14,456 nt of DNA. Origin: Gammaproteobacteria bacterium (GTDB lineage: Bacteria; Pseudomonadota; Gammaproteobacteria; Thiohalorhabdales; Thiohalorhabdaceae). Below the pieces are notes generated by a model. The model saw only the letters and a list, made by a program, of their open reading frames with translations. It was not told where the DNA came from and did not search any database. Position numbers and translations under genes: made by a program. Location: NCBI GenBank assembly GCA_018609925.1, contig JAHEOG010000055.1:1-14456 (forward strand), in the 5' to 3' direction. Shown here piece by piece: positions 1 to 6,623 of the stretch. Within the stretch, counting starts at the first letter, position 1; the number at the start of each line of letters is the position of its first letter.

Positions 1-253
1 CCACCCCCACCCCCAGGTAGAGGAGGAGCCCCGCCGCCACGAGGGGACGAAGGAGCGCGGCGGAGATCACCCGATAGGTCTTGGTCACCCCGTGGATCAG
101 GGCATAGAGGATAAAGGCGCTGGCGAAGATCACCCCCGCCTGGAAGCCCCCGCCGGGACTGTATTCCCCGTGGAACTGGACGTAGAGCCCGAACAGGAGG
201 ATCGGCGGGATGAGGAGCTTGGCGATGACGTGGAGGACCAGATGGTGGGTCAT
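1..253 (-). CDS. mrpB: Mrp-type Na+/H+ antiporter subunit B, N-terminal part (cut by window edge)
   Basis: Integral membrane subunit of the multi-subunit Mrp/Mnh cation/proton antiporter of the inner membrane. Only the first 84 codons are in the window and the C-terminal part lies beyond the left edge. The visible protein begins MTHHLVLHVIAKLLIPPILL, a hydrophobic segment at about residues 5-24. It is followed by the family signature YSPGGGFQAGVI near residues 32-43, a second membrane segment, and the start of a third. The ATG overlaps the stop of the upstream DUF4040 gene as ATGA and sits behind a purine-rich GGAGG-type ribosome site. MrpB proteins are usually about 130-150 residues, so roughly 50-60 residues are missing. 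The signature makes the assignment secure. Whether mrpC and mrpD follow cannot be seen. Confidence 0.9.
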   Translation of the reverse strand, partial: MTHHLVLHVIAKLLIPPILLFGLYVQFHGEYSPGGGFQAGVIFASAFILYALIHGVTKTYRVISAALLRPLVAAGLLLYLGVGV

Positions 254-789
254 TCCTCCGCCTCCTCCGAGCGGCCCCCGATCAGGGCAAGGATCCCCAC
301 ACCGGCGGTGAAGATCACCACCACCTCACCGAGGGTGTCGAATCCGCGATAGCTCCCCAGGACAGCGGTGACCGCGTTGGGGATCCCGATCTCCTCCGGC
401 ATGGTCTCCAGGTACCGGGGCGCAACGTACCGGTGGGCCGGGGCCCCCGGATCCCCGAACCGGGGCATGTCGAGGGTTCCGTAGACGAGAGCCGCACCGG
501 TCACGATTACCACCGCCAAGGGTAGCCAGGAGCGGTGCCGGGGCGGGTCTTGCCCGCTACCCACCAGGGCCAGGGTCCCCAGCATGAGGAAGGTGGCGAT
601 CCCCGCACCCACGGCGGCCTCCGTCAGGGCCACGTCGAGGGCATCCAGCACCACGAACAGCCCGGCGGAGAGGAGGCTGTACAGCCCGAACAGCATGACC
701 ACCGCGAACAGATTGCGCACCCGGATTAGCGCGACGGCCGTCACCGCCAGGAAGGCCAGCAGGGCGATGTCCACCCACTGCTCGGTCAT
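250..789 (-). CDS. DUF4040 membrane subunit of the Mrp/Mbh-type antiporter module (MrpA C-terminal-like)
   Basis: Membrane protein of 179 residues with about six hydrophobic segments. The N-terminal half (residues 8-75) matches the DUF4040/MbhD type, with the intramembrane motif DVALTEAAVGAG at 52-63 carrying a conserved glutamate (E57). After a polar loop (80-135) the C-terminal half holds NAVTAVLGSYRGFDTLGE at 138-155, typical of MbhE and the last part of MrpA. So one protein corresponds to MbhD plus MbhE fused, or to the C-terminal domain of MrpA as a separate gene. In the family these segments belong to the proton-translocating membrane arm. It overlaps mrpG (upstream) and mrpB (downstream) by four bases each. 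Databases may call it an MnhB-like or DUF4040 subunit. Family is confident, exact naming less so. Confidence 0.85.
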   Translation of the reverse strand: MTEQWVDIALLAFLAVTAVALIRVRNLFAVVMLFGLYSLLSAGLFVVLDALDVALTEAAVGAGIATFLMLGTLALVGSGQDPPRHRSWLPLAVVIVTGAALVYGTLDMPRFGDPGAPAHRYVAPRYLETMPEEIGIPNAVTAVLGSYRGFDTLGEVVVIFTAGVGILALIGGRSEEAEE

Positions 790-1106
790 CCGCGGTCCCT
801 TTCCGGATACTCGGAGCGGAGCCCCCCGTGCAGGGCGGCCTTGGCGAGGGCGTGGACGGCCGTGGGGGTGGTCAAGAGGAAAAAGCCGAAGATCAGAACC
901 AGCTTCACGGTAATCAGGCTGAATCCCGCCTGCAGCGCCAGGCCCAGCAGGATCAGGCCCGCCCCCATGGTATCCGTGACCCCCGAGCCGTGCAGGCGGG
1001 TGAAGAAATCCGGAAGCCGGAGGAGGCCGATCCCCCCCACAAGTGTGAACAAACCTCCGGCCAGGATGAGCCCCCAGCTAAGGCCATCCACCAGGATCCC
1101 GGTCAC
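786..1106 (-). CDS. mrpG: Mrp-type Na+/H+ antiporter subunit G
   Basis: Small membrane subunit of 106 residues with three hydrophobic segments (about 10-29, 47-65 and 68-85). The family pattern is clear: GGIGLLRLPDFFTRLHGSG at 24-42 gives the conserved RLPD followed by R and H, and FLLTTPTAVHALAKAA at 76-91 gives the conserved TxPxxxH ending. Length fits the MnhG/PhaG family. The GTG start overlaps the mrpF stop as GTGA and lies behind a good GGAGG-type site, so translation is probably coupled. In Mrp antiporters this subunit is needed to assemble or stabilise the complex; it has no catalytic motif of its own. Confidence 0.92.
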   Translation of the reverse strand: MTGILVDGLSWGLILAGGLFTLVGGIGLLRLPDFFTRLHGSGVTDTMGAGLILLGLALQAGFSLITVKLVLIFGFFLLTTPTAVHALAKAALHGGLRSEYPERDRG

Positions 1107-1402
1107 GGTCCCCCCTCCGTATCCTGGCGGCCGGTCCCTAGGCTCCCGTACTCGAAGAACTTGAGCACCGCCACAATCCCCACAAAGTTGATCAGGGCGT
1201 AGACCAGGGCCACGTCCAGTCCGAAGGCGCCCTGACCGAAGACGTCCGGGTCTAGGAAGCTGAGCAGGGCGATGAGCAGTACCGTCTTGGTCCCGAAGAG
1301 GTTAACCGCCAGGATCCGGTCGTACAGGGACGGTCCGAGCAGGGCCCGGACAAGGGCCAGCACCATGGTAAGGATTACGGCGGCTAGACCGGCGGTGATC
1401 AT
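1103..1402 (-). CDS. mrpF: Mrp-type Na+/H+ antiporter subunit F
   Basis: Membrane subunit of 99 residues with three hydrophobic segments. The MnhF/PhaF signature is present: LGPSLYDRILAVNLFGTKTV at residues 22-41 carries the GPS-x-x-DRI pair with the conserved aspartate, and DVALVYALINFVGIVAVLKF follows at 63-82. In characterised Mrp systems MrpF is an essential small membrane component of the complex; some homologues have been linked to bile-salt or cation efflux. The ATG overlaps the mrpE stop as ATGA, and the mrpF stop overlaps the mrpG start, giving the usual E-F-G order. Nothing in the sequence looks damaged. Confidence 0.92.
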   Translation of the reverse strand: MITAGLAAVILTMVLALVRALLGPSLYDRILAVNLFGTKTVLLIALLSFLDPDVFGQGAFGLDVALVYALINFVGIVAVLKFFEYGSLGTGRQDTEGGP

Positions 1403-1878
1403 CGGGCCTTGGGCTCCATGGCGCAGACCCTGCGGTCCATCTCCCCCGAGCGCAGGCCCTCCTCCGCCTCTTGAGACAAGGCGTGGACCTCGATCTCATC
1501 CCCGCGGATGTCCATGGATACGGTGCCCGGGGTGAGGGTGATGCTGTTGGCGAAGGTCACCCGCCCCAGATCGGTATGCTGGCTGGCCGGGATCCGCAGC
1601 ACACGGGGATGGATGGGCAGCCGAGGATGGAGGACCCGCCAGGCGACGTCCAGGTTCGACAGCACCACCTGCCAAGCCAGCCACGGCCAGTAGGCCAGGA
1701 CGCCCCACCCGGGAACCAGCCCCTTGCCCTCGCCGTCCACTAGGTCCATGCGCCGGGTGATCCAGGCGACGAGCAGGGCGGAGAGGAGTCCCGCTCCCAA
1801 AAGCAGGCCCTTGGACTCCCCGGACAGCAGAAGCCACAGGAGGAACAGGGCCGCGGTGCGCAGGAGGAATGCCTTCAA
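1399..1878 (-). CDS. mrpE: Mrp-type Na+/H+ antiporter subunit E
   Basis: Subunit of 159 residues: two tightly spaced N-terminal hydrophobic segments (about 3-38), a third region near 58-74, then a soluble cytoplasmic-type domain. The MnhE signature FANSITLTPGTVSMDI is at residues 109-124. The start is TTG, preceded by AAGGGA seven bases upstream; no ATG or GTG exists in frame before an upstream stop, so TTG is well supported. It is the first gene of the visible Mrp run, 108 bases after hemE. The order E, F, G, DUF4040, B resembles the Mbh-type module rather than the ABCDEFG order of Bacillus. Whether it has its own promoter in the 108-base gap is not clear; I see no convincing one. Confidence 0.92.
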   Translation of the reverse strand: MKAFLLRTAALFLLWLLLSGESKGLLLGAGLLSALLVAWITRRMDLVDGEGKGLVPGWGVLAYWPWLAWQVVLSNLDVAWRVLHPRLPIHPRVLRIPASQHTDLGRVTFANSITLTPGTVSMDIRGDEIEVHALSQEAEEGLRSGEMDRRVCAMEPKAR

Positions 1879-1957
1879 GGGGCCGTCCCTTGATTGGCGG
1901 GGATCGCAGGATTATTGCAGAGCCCAGACACGGAGCCAAAATGCGGGTCCGGGTCCA

Positions 1958-1969
1958 GCCGGCGCCGGC
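1958..1969. repeat. 12-bp perfect palindrome between hemE and mrpE
   Basis: The bases GCCGGCGCCGGC form a perfect palindrome in the 108-base gap after the hemE stop. On the minus strand it is not followed by a run of T, so it does not look like an intrinsic terminator. It could pair as a short GC hairpin or be chance in a GC-rich genome. Confidence 0.4.
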
Positions 1970-1986
1970 GCAGCAAAACAGGAGGC

Positions 1987-3045
1987 CTATTGGCGGCTGC
2001 TGAGCCGATGCACCGCTTCCACCAGGGCCTCGACATGCTCCGGGGGCGTATCGGGATGGACCCCATGGCCGAGATTGAAAACGTGACCCGGTGCCGAGCC
2101 GAAGTCATCCAGCAACCGGGCCACTTCGCCCTCGATCCGCTCGGGCGGTCCGTAGAGGACCGCCGGATCCAGATTGCCCTGAAGGGCGACCCGATCCCCG
2201 ATCCGGCGCCCGGCCTGACGGGGCTCCGTCTGCCAGTCCAGGCCCACGACCTCGACGCCGGTATCGGCAAGGTCCTCCAGCCAGCCATTGCCGCCCTTGG
2301 TAAACAGGATCTTCGGGACCCGGGTCCCGTCCCAGGTGGTCCGGAGCCCGCTGATTACCCGTCTCAGGTAAGGCAGGTCCAGCTCTCGGAAGGCCCGCGA
2401 GGCCAGGACCCCGCCCCAGGTGTCGAACACCTGAACGGCTTGGGCCCCGGCCTCGATCTGGGCGTTCAGGTAGGCGATCACCGCTCGGGTAAGCTTGTCC
2501 AGGAGCCCGTGGAGGGTATCCGGATCCTCCAGGGCGAGCCGTTTGATCGTCCCGAAGGTCTTGGAGCTCCCCCCTTCCACCATGTAGGTGGCCAGGGTCC
2601 AGGGCGAGCCGGCGAAGCCGATCAGAGGCACCCGGTTATCCAGGGCACGCCGGGAGGCCGCCACCGCATCGGGGACATAGCGCAGCTCGGCGCCGGGATC
2701 CGGGATCGGAAGCCGCTCCACATCCCCCGGGCTGCGGATCGGGCGATCCAGGACGGGGCCCTGGCCCTCCACGAACCGCAGACCGCAGTCCATGGCGTCG
2801 GGGATGGTCAGGATATCGGAGAAGAGGATGGCGGCGTCGAGGCCGAGCCGGTCCACCGGCTGGACGGTCACCTGCGCCGCCAAGTCCGGGTCCTGGCACA
2901 GACCCAGGAAGTCCCCTGCCTGCTCCCGGACGCGGCGGTACTCCGGCAGGTAGCGCCCCGCCTGCCGCATCAGCCATACCGGGGTATGCGGGGTGGGCTC
3001 CCGGAAGCAGGCGCGAAGGAAGGTGTCATTGGCGGATCGGATCAT
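1987..3045 (-). CDS. hemE: Uroporphyrinogen decarboxylase
   Basis: Cytosolic enzyme that removes four acetate carboxyl groups from uroporphyrinogen III to give coproporphyrinogen III in heme synthesis. With the ATG at 3045 the protein has 352 residues, close to the family norm. Substrate-contacting residues are in place: R27 and R31 in the N-terminal motif WLMRQAGRYLPEYR, D77 in LFSDIL, Y154 in TYMVEGG, and H327 in FNLGHGVHPDTPPEHV. A TTG at 3060 would add five residues, but the ATG has AGGA five bases upstream and starts the homology, so I prefer it. It lies 116 bases after the DUF465 gene and 108 before mrpE. No link to the antiporter is known. Identification is firm. Confidence 0.97.
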   Translation of the reverse strand: MIRSANDTFLRACFREPTPHTPVWLMRQAGRYLPEYRRVREQAGDFLGLCQDPDLAAQVTVQPVDRLGLDAAILFSDILTIPDAMDCGLRFVEGQGPVLDRPIRSPGDVERLPIPDPGAELRYVPDAVAASRRALDNRVPLIGFAGSPWTLATYMVEGGSSKTFGTIKRLALEDPDTLHGLLDKLTRAVIAYLNAQIEAGAQAVQVFDTWGGVLASRAFRELDLPYLRRVISGLRTTWDGTRVPKILFTKGGNGWLEDLADTGVEVVGLDWQTEPRQAGRRIGDRVALQGNLDPAVLYGPPERIEGEVARLLDDFGSAPGHVFNLGHGVHPDTPPEHVEALVEAVHRLSSRQ

Positions 3046-3161
3046 GCCATTCCTGAACAAAGTGGGGATGTCTTAGGCGGCTTCCCATACTTGACGGCCT
3101 ACCGCCCCCGGATGGGATCCACCGCCGGGGCCGGGCCCATCGGAACAGCCGGGGAGGTTGG

Positions 3162-3386
3162 TTATCCGCTTTCCGTCTGCATCTGGTATCGCAGGAATTC
3201 GATCTGCTGCTTCAGATAAAGGCGCTCCCGCTTGAGCCGACTTAGCTCCAGATCCTCCATGTGGTCACGACCCTCCTCGATCTGATCGATCTGATCATCC
3301 AGGCCCTGATGACGCTCAAGCAAGGCCTGATAACGAGCGTTCTTGCGGGACAGCGCTTTATCCCGGTGGTTGCCGTCCTTCTCCAT
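3162..3386 (-). CDS. Small YdcH/DUF465 family protein
   Basis: Soluble helical protein of 74 residues. The DUF465 pattern is visible: ALLERHQGLDDQIDQIEEG (residues 21-39) with conserved H26 and the LD pair at 29-30, then LSRLKRERLYLKQQI at 48-62, the LK-x-x-R-L-x-LK-x-x-I signature of a helical hairpin or coiled coil. The biochemical role of this widespread family is not established. The ATG at 3386 was chosen because AAGGAGG stands six bases upstream and the homology starts just after it; an in-frame start at 3446 would add 20 unlike residues. The first 29 bases overlap the 3' end of the preceding small membrane-protein gene in another frame, which suggests translational coupling. Confidence 0.82.
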   Translation of the reverse strand: MEKDGNHRDKALSRKNARYQALLERHQGLDDQIDQIEEGRDHMEDLELSRLKRERLYLKQQIEFLRYQMQTESG

Positions 3387-3606
3387 CGGGGCCCTCCTTA
3401 TCGGCCGCAGCAGAGGGATCGCCCCCTTTCCCCTTCTCGCAGGCATCGCGCAATTGCCGCACCTCCTCCGTCAAGACCCGATTCGTCTGAACCAGCCTCA
3501 GCACCAGTACCGGTAGGCTGACCCAAAGGGCAAATAGAGCGAAGAAAGCGAGCCCGAGGAGGACAAGCAGGCCACCTCCGACACCGCCAAGGAAGTCCTG
3601 GATCAT
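3358..3606 (-). CDS. Small single-pass membrane protein with cytoplasmic coiled coil, function unknown
   Basis: I do not recognise a family. The 82 residues comprise a glycine-rich start, a long hydrophobic stretch (about 9-40, enough for one or a tight pair of membrane passes), a short heptad-like helix QTNRVLTEEVRQLRDACEKG at about 40-59, and a hydrophilic charged tail. The layout of membrane anchor plus coiled coil resembles small accessory or scaffold proteins such as PspB, but no sequence match is claimed. ATG start; upstream site weak (GAAGG nine bases before). It lies 86 bases after dgt and overlaps the YdcH-like gene by 29 bases. Support comes from the plausible membrane segment, the coupling, and the absence of any competing gene. 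Confidence 0.65.
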   Translation of the reverse strand: MIQDFLGGVGGGLLVLLGLAFFALFALWVSLPVLVLRLVQTNRVLTEEVRQLRDACEKGKGGDPSAAADKEGPDGEGRQPPG

Positions 3607-3692
3607 CGGCGCAAGCCTTCGGAAGGGTGGGCTGGGGCGAGGCTTTTCGGTCTCCCAGGATAGCTTAGCATCGATGGCCCCTGGCCTTCGGT

Positions 3693-4874
3693 CTACGGGC
3701 GCGAGTAGGGGTCAAAGATGCGCTCGTGCTCCCGAATCGCGTAGCGGTCGGTCATTCCGGCGATATAATCGGCCACCACCTGGGCGCGACCGGCTTCGCC
3801 TCGCTCGGCCTCGGTGCGCTCCACCCGCTGGCGGAATTCCGTCGGCAGGATGCCCGGGTTTTCCATGAAGGCCTCCCAGAGCCCTTGGATGACCCGGGAC
3901 CCCTTCATGGCCATGCGCAGCACCCGGAAATGGCGGTACAGCTCCCGGTGGAGGAGCTCCTTCAGACCTCGGTTGGCCTCGGCCATCTCCTGCGAAAAGG
4001 CCACCACCGGCTCCCCGGCGGCGCGAACATCGTCGCTGCTCCGGCAGCCCAGGCCCTCCAGACGGGACCGGGTGGTAGTCACCAGATCGGAGATCTGACG
4101 ATCGATCAACCGCCGGATGGTCTCATGGACGGCCCGCCTGCCGCTGCCGCTCTCGGGATAGAGGGAGCGGACCTCGTCGAAGACCTGGCCGAACAGCGGG
4201 ACCTCCTCCCGAATCCGGTCCAGGGTCACCAATCCCGAGCGCAGCCCATCATCGATGTCGTGGTTATTGTAGGCGATCTCGTCCGCGGTGTTGGCGATCT
4301 GGGCCTCCACACCCGCCTGAGTCCCCTCCCGGAAGCGCTGTCCGAGATCCCCCAGCTCCCGGGCCTTTCCGGGGGAGCAGCGCTTGAGGATCCCCTCGCG
4401 TGCCTCAAAGGTCAGGTTGAGGCCGTCGAATTCGGCGTAGCGCTGCTCAAGCTGCTCCACCACGCGCAGGGACTGGAGGTTGTGCTCGAACCCGCCGAGC
4501 TCGCCCATGCACCAGTCCAAGGCGCTTTGCCCGGCATGTCCGAAGGGGGTGTGACCGAGATCGTGGGCGAGGGCAATGGCCTCCACCAGGTCCTCGTTAG
4601 CCCCCAGCACGCGGGCAACGGACCGGGCAATCTGGGCCACCTCCAGCGAATGGGTGAGCCGGGTCCGGTAGTGGTCCCCCTCGTGGTTCACGAAGACCTG
4701 GGTCTTGTACTCCAGGCGCCGAAAGGCAGTGGAATGGATGATCCGATCGCGGTCCCGCTGGAAGGGGGTCCGGTTCCTGGGAGGCTCTTCCGGATGACGT
4801 CGCCCGCGGCTTTCCGCCGCCGAGGACGCGAAGGCAGCGAGATCCCCTTCCAGGCGGTGGCCTAGCTGAGCCAT
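3693..4874 (-). CDS. dgt: Deoxyguanosinetriphosphate triphosphohydrolase-like protein (HD-domain dNTPase)
   Basis: Cytosolic HD-superfamily enzyme expected to hydrolyse dNTPs to the deoxynucleoside and triphosphate, so influencing dNTP pools. With the ATG at 4874 it has 393 residues and begins MAQLG. The metal site is complete: H75 in RTRLTHS, H104-D105 in ALAHDLGHTPFGH, and D198 in NTADEIAYNNHD. An early RDRDRIIHSTAFRRLEYKTQ motif (40-59) is typical of the short, Dgt-like type rather than E. coli Dgt (about 505 residues). An in-frame ATG at 4976 would overlap the end of aroB by 68 bases and add 34 basic residues without family character, so I reject it. The preferred start leaves a 34-base gap after aroB; a GGGAGG lies somewhat far (12 bases) upstream. 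Substrate preference cannot be read from sequence. Confidence 0.92.
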   Translation of the reverse strand: MAQLGHRLEGDLAAFASSAAESRGRRHPEEPPRNRTPFQRDRDRIIHSTAFRRLEYKTQVFVNHEGDHYRTRLTHSLEVAQIARSVARVLGANEDLVEAIALAHDLGHTPFGHAGQSALDWCMGELGGFEHNLQSLRVVEQLEQRYAEFDGLNLTFEAREGILKRCSPGKARELGDLGQRFREGTQAGVEAQIANTADEIAYNNHDIDDGLRSGLVTLDRIREEVPLFGQVFDEVRSLYPESGSGRRAVHETIRRLIDRQISDLVTTTRSRLEGLGCRSSDDVRAAGEPVVAFSQEMAEANRGLKELLHRELYRHFRVLRMAMKGSRVIQGLWEAFMENPGILPTEFRQRVERTEAERGEAGRAQVVADYIAGMTDRYAIREHERIFDPYSRP

Positions 4875-4908
4875 GGGTGCCCTGAGCCTCCCGAGGCGAT
4901 CACCGGAT

Positions 4909-5994
4909 CTATCGACACGCCTCGATGGCCTCCCGGATAACTTCCTCCGGCACGTCACCGGTAACGAAGGCCCCACCGATGCCCGCCATGAGCACGTAGC
5001 GAACCCGGCCCGCGTCCGCCTTCTTATCCACCCCCATGATCCGGAGGTAATCGCCCATCGATAGCTCCGGGGGCCCGGTCACCGGCAGGTCGCAGCGGCC
5101 GATCAGGGTCCGGATCCGCTCCCGGTCGTCACCGCAGAGGAGGCCCAACCGATGGGAGGCCTCCGCCGCCATGACCATTCCCGCGGCAACGGCCTCGCCG
5201 TGGAGCCAGGTGGTATAGCCGGTTCCGGTCTCGATGGCGTGGGCGAAGGTGTGTCCCAGGTTGAGCAGGGCCCGCTGGTCCGCTTCGCGCTCGTCGGCGG
5301 CGACCACATCGGCCTTGTTCTGGCAGGACCTGTGGATGGCCTGGCCCAGCGCCTCCCGGTCCCGCGCCAGCACCGATTCGGCGGTTCCTTCCAGGTATTC
5401 GAAGAAATCCGGGTCCCGGATCAGGCCGTACTTGATGACCTCGGCGAGTCCCGCCCGCAGCTCCCGGTCCGGGAGGGTATCCAGGGTATCGGTATCGGCG
5501 ATCACCGCGCGCGGCTGATAGAAGGCCCCGATCAGATTCTTGCCCTGGGGATGATTGACCCCCGTCTTGCCCCCGACGGCGGCGTCCACCTGGGCCAGCA
5601 GGGTGGTGGGAACCTGCACCAAGGGCACCCCGCGCTGGTAGGTGGCCGCGGCGAACCCGGCCAGGTCGCCGATCACGCCCCCGCCCAAGGCCACCATGGC
5701 GGTCTTGCGATCAGCGCGGGCCCCGAGCAGCTCATCGTAGACACGCGCCAGGGTGGTCAGGTCCTTGTGCTCCTCCCCATCGGGGAGCTGGACCACCCCG
5801 AGCACCTCCACCCCGGCCCCGGCAAGGCCAGCTGGCAGCGCCTCCCCATAGAGGGGGCCTACCGTCTCGTTGGTAACGATCACCGCCCGAGGAGCCGGCA
5901 GGATCTCGGCAATTCCTCCCCCTTGGCCGATCAGTTGGGACCCGATCCGGACCGGATACTCTCGTTCCCCGAGGGCAACGGTCACGGTCCTCAT
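4909..5994 (-). CDS. aroB: 3-dehydroquinate synthase
   Basis: Second step of the shikimate pathway: converts DAHP to 3-dehydroquinate using NAD+ and a divalent metal, in the cytosol. The 361 residues match the family length. Visible features: PDGEEHKDL at 71-79, the NAD-binding segment VALGGGVIGDLAGFAAATY at 101-119, PTTLLAQVDAAVGGKTGVNH at 129-148, the likely metal ligands E185 (LAEVIKYG), H248 (LGHTFAHAIE) and H265 (LHGEAVA). The ATG overlaps the aroK stop as ATGA, so the two shikimate genes are translated together. The aroK-aroB pair directly behind pilQ is the common gammaproteobacterial order. A dGTPase-like gene follows after 34 bases. Confidence 0.97.
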   Translation of the reverse strand: MRTVTVALGEREYPVRIGSQLIGQGGGIAEILPAPRAVIVTNETVGPLYGEALPAGLAGAGVEVLGVVQLPDGEEHKDLTTLARVYDELLGARADRKTAMVALGGGVIGDLAGFAAATYQRGVPLVQVPTTLLAQVDAAVGGKTGVNHPQGKNLIGAFYQPRAVIADTDTLDTLPDRELRAGLAEVIKYGLIRDPDFFEYLEGTAESVLARDREALGQAIHRSCQNKADVVAADEREADQRALLNLGHTFAHAIETGTGYTTWLHGEAVAAGMVMAAEASHRLGLLCGDDRERIRTLIGRCDLPVTGPPELSMGDYLRIMGVDKKADAGRVRYVLMAGIGGAFVTGDVPEEVIREAIEACR

Positions 5995-6533
5995 TGCTCG
6001 CCCTCCGGTGACACGGAGTTAAGAGAGGCCAGCCACTCGGCCAGCTCCCTGGCCAGGTCCTCCGGGTCCCGGTCGGCGGTCTCCAGGACCCGGTCGGCCT
6101 CCCGATAGAAGGGCTCACGCTCGGCCATCAGGGCCTGCAACCGGGCCCGGGGATCGCCTTCCTGGAGCAAGGGCCGCCCGGATATCCGTCCCACTCGCTC
6201 GAGCAAGGTTTCAACGGAAGCCCGCAGGTATACGGTCCACCCCATCTGCCGCAGGAGCTCCCGGTTGGCCTCCCGGACCACGACACCGCCTCCGGTGGCC
6301 ACGATCAAGGGCCGGGGATCTCGGGCAATGGCCTCCAGCGCGGCCTGCTCCCGGTCCCGGAAGCCGACCTCGCCTTCCTCGTCGAAGAGCTCGCTGATGG
6401 AGCACCCGGCCCGGGACTCGACCTCCCGATCCAGGTCGAGGGCCTGCCAGCCGAGGCGCTGGGCGAGATGGCGGGCCAGGGTGGACTTCCCCGAGCCCAT
6501 GGGACCGATCAGGAAGAGCTTGGGCGATGGCAA
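5991..6533 (-). CDS. aroK: Shikimate kinase
   Basis: ATP-dependent phosphorylation of shikimate to shikimate 3-phosphate, cytosolic. The 180 residues carry the P-loop GPMGSGKST at 10-18, the Mg/shikimate aspartates D33 and D35 in ALDLDREVE, FRDRE at 58-62 with the shikimate-binding arginine, the glycine triplet in ATGGGVV at 79-85, and the lid motif GRISGRPLL. The start is TTG, chosen because GTGAGG stands five bases upstream and the family homology begins at once; no in-frame ATG nearby precedes the P-loop with room. A strong hairpin (6550-6586) sits just upstream of this ribosome site. Upstream pilQ ends 90 bases away, so unlike the pil genes aroK is not overlapped by its neighbour. Confidence 0.96.
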   Translation of the reverse strand: MPSPKLFLIGPMGSGKSTLARHLAQRLGWQALDLDREVESRAGCSISELFDEEGEVGFRDREQAALEAIARDPRPLIVATGGGVVVREANRELLRQMGWTVYLRASVETLLERVGRISGRPLLQEGDPRARLQALMAEREPFYREADRVLETADRDPEDLARELAEWLASLNSVSPEGEQ

Positions 6534-6549
6534 GGGGGCCTCACAAAGT

Positions 6550-6586
6550 AATGGGCCGGGATCGGTACCGGCCGGTCCCGGCCATT
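6550..6586 (-). promoter_or_regulatory. Hairpin in the pilQ-aroK gap, next to the aroK ribosome site
   Basis: In the 90-base gap between pilQ and aroK the transcript can form an 11-bp stem with one bulged base (arms AATGGCCGGGA and TCCCGGCCCATT on the minus strand), closing a 14-base GC-rich loop that contains a further palindrome, CGGTACCG. The stem ends five bases before the aroK GTGAGG. No T-run follows, so it is not a standard intrinsic terminator. It could stabilise the 3' end of pil mRNA, reduce read-through or tune aroK translation. Confidence 0.45.
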
Positions 6587-6623
6587 GTCGCAGCCCGGGC
6601 CGCTCTTGGAGAAGGTGGCTCGG

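Noticed and set aside
1..20. C-rich tract at the left edge (G-rich on the minus strand), possible G-quadruplex
   Set aside because: Only two full G-runs are visible before the edge, and they are explained by LGVGV codons of mrpB.
3113..3141. Inverted repeat GATGGG/CCCATC between the DUF465 gene and hemE as a terminator
   Set aside because: Only a 6-bp stem with a long loop and no following T-run; not distinguishable from chance at this GC content.
1894..3219. Long open frame on the plus strand across hemE
   Set aside because: It mirrors hemE, whose active-site residues are all intact. The predicted protein is low in complexity (rich in G, P, R, Q), as expected from the antisense of GC-rich coding DNA.
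3726..4865. Long plus-strand open frame opposite the dGTPase-like gene
   Set aside because: Antisense shadow of a gene with a complete HD metal site; no recognisable domain and no ribosome site.
4875..4976. Extended N-terminus of the dGTPase-like protein from an ATG at 4976
   Set aside because: It would overlap the end of aroB by 68 bases and its 34 residues look like the antisense-free alternate frame of aroB rather than family sequence.
5152..6108. Plus-strand open frame across aroB and the end of aroK
   Set aside because: Crosses two well-identified genes and gives a compositionally biased product.
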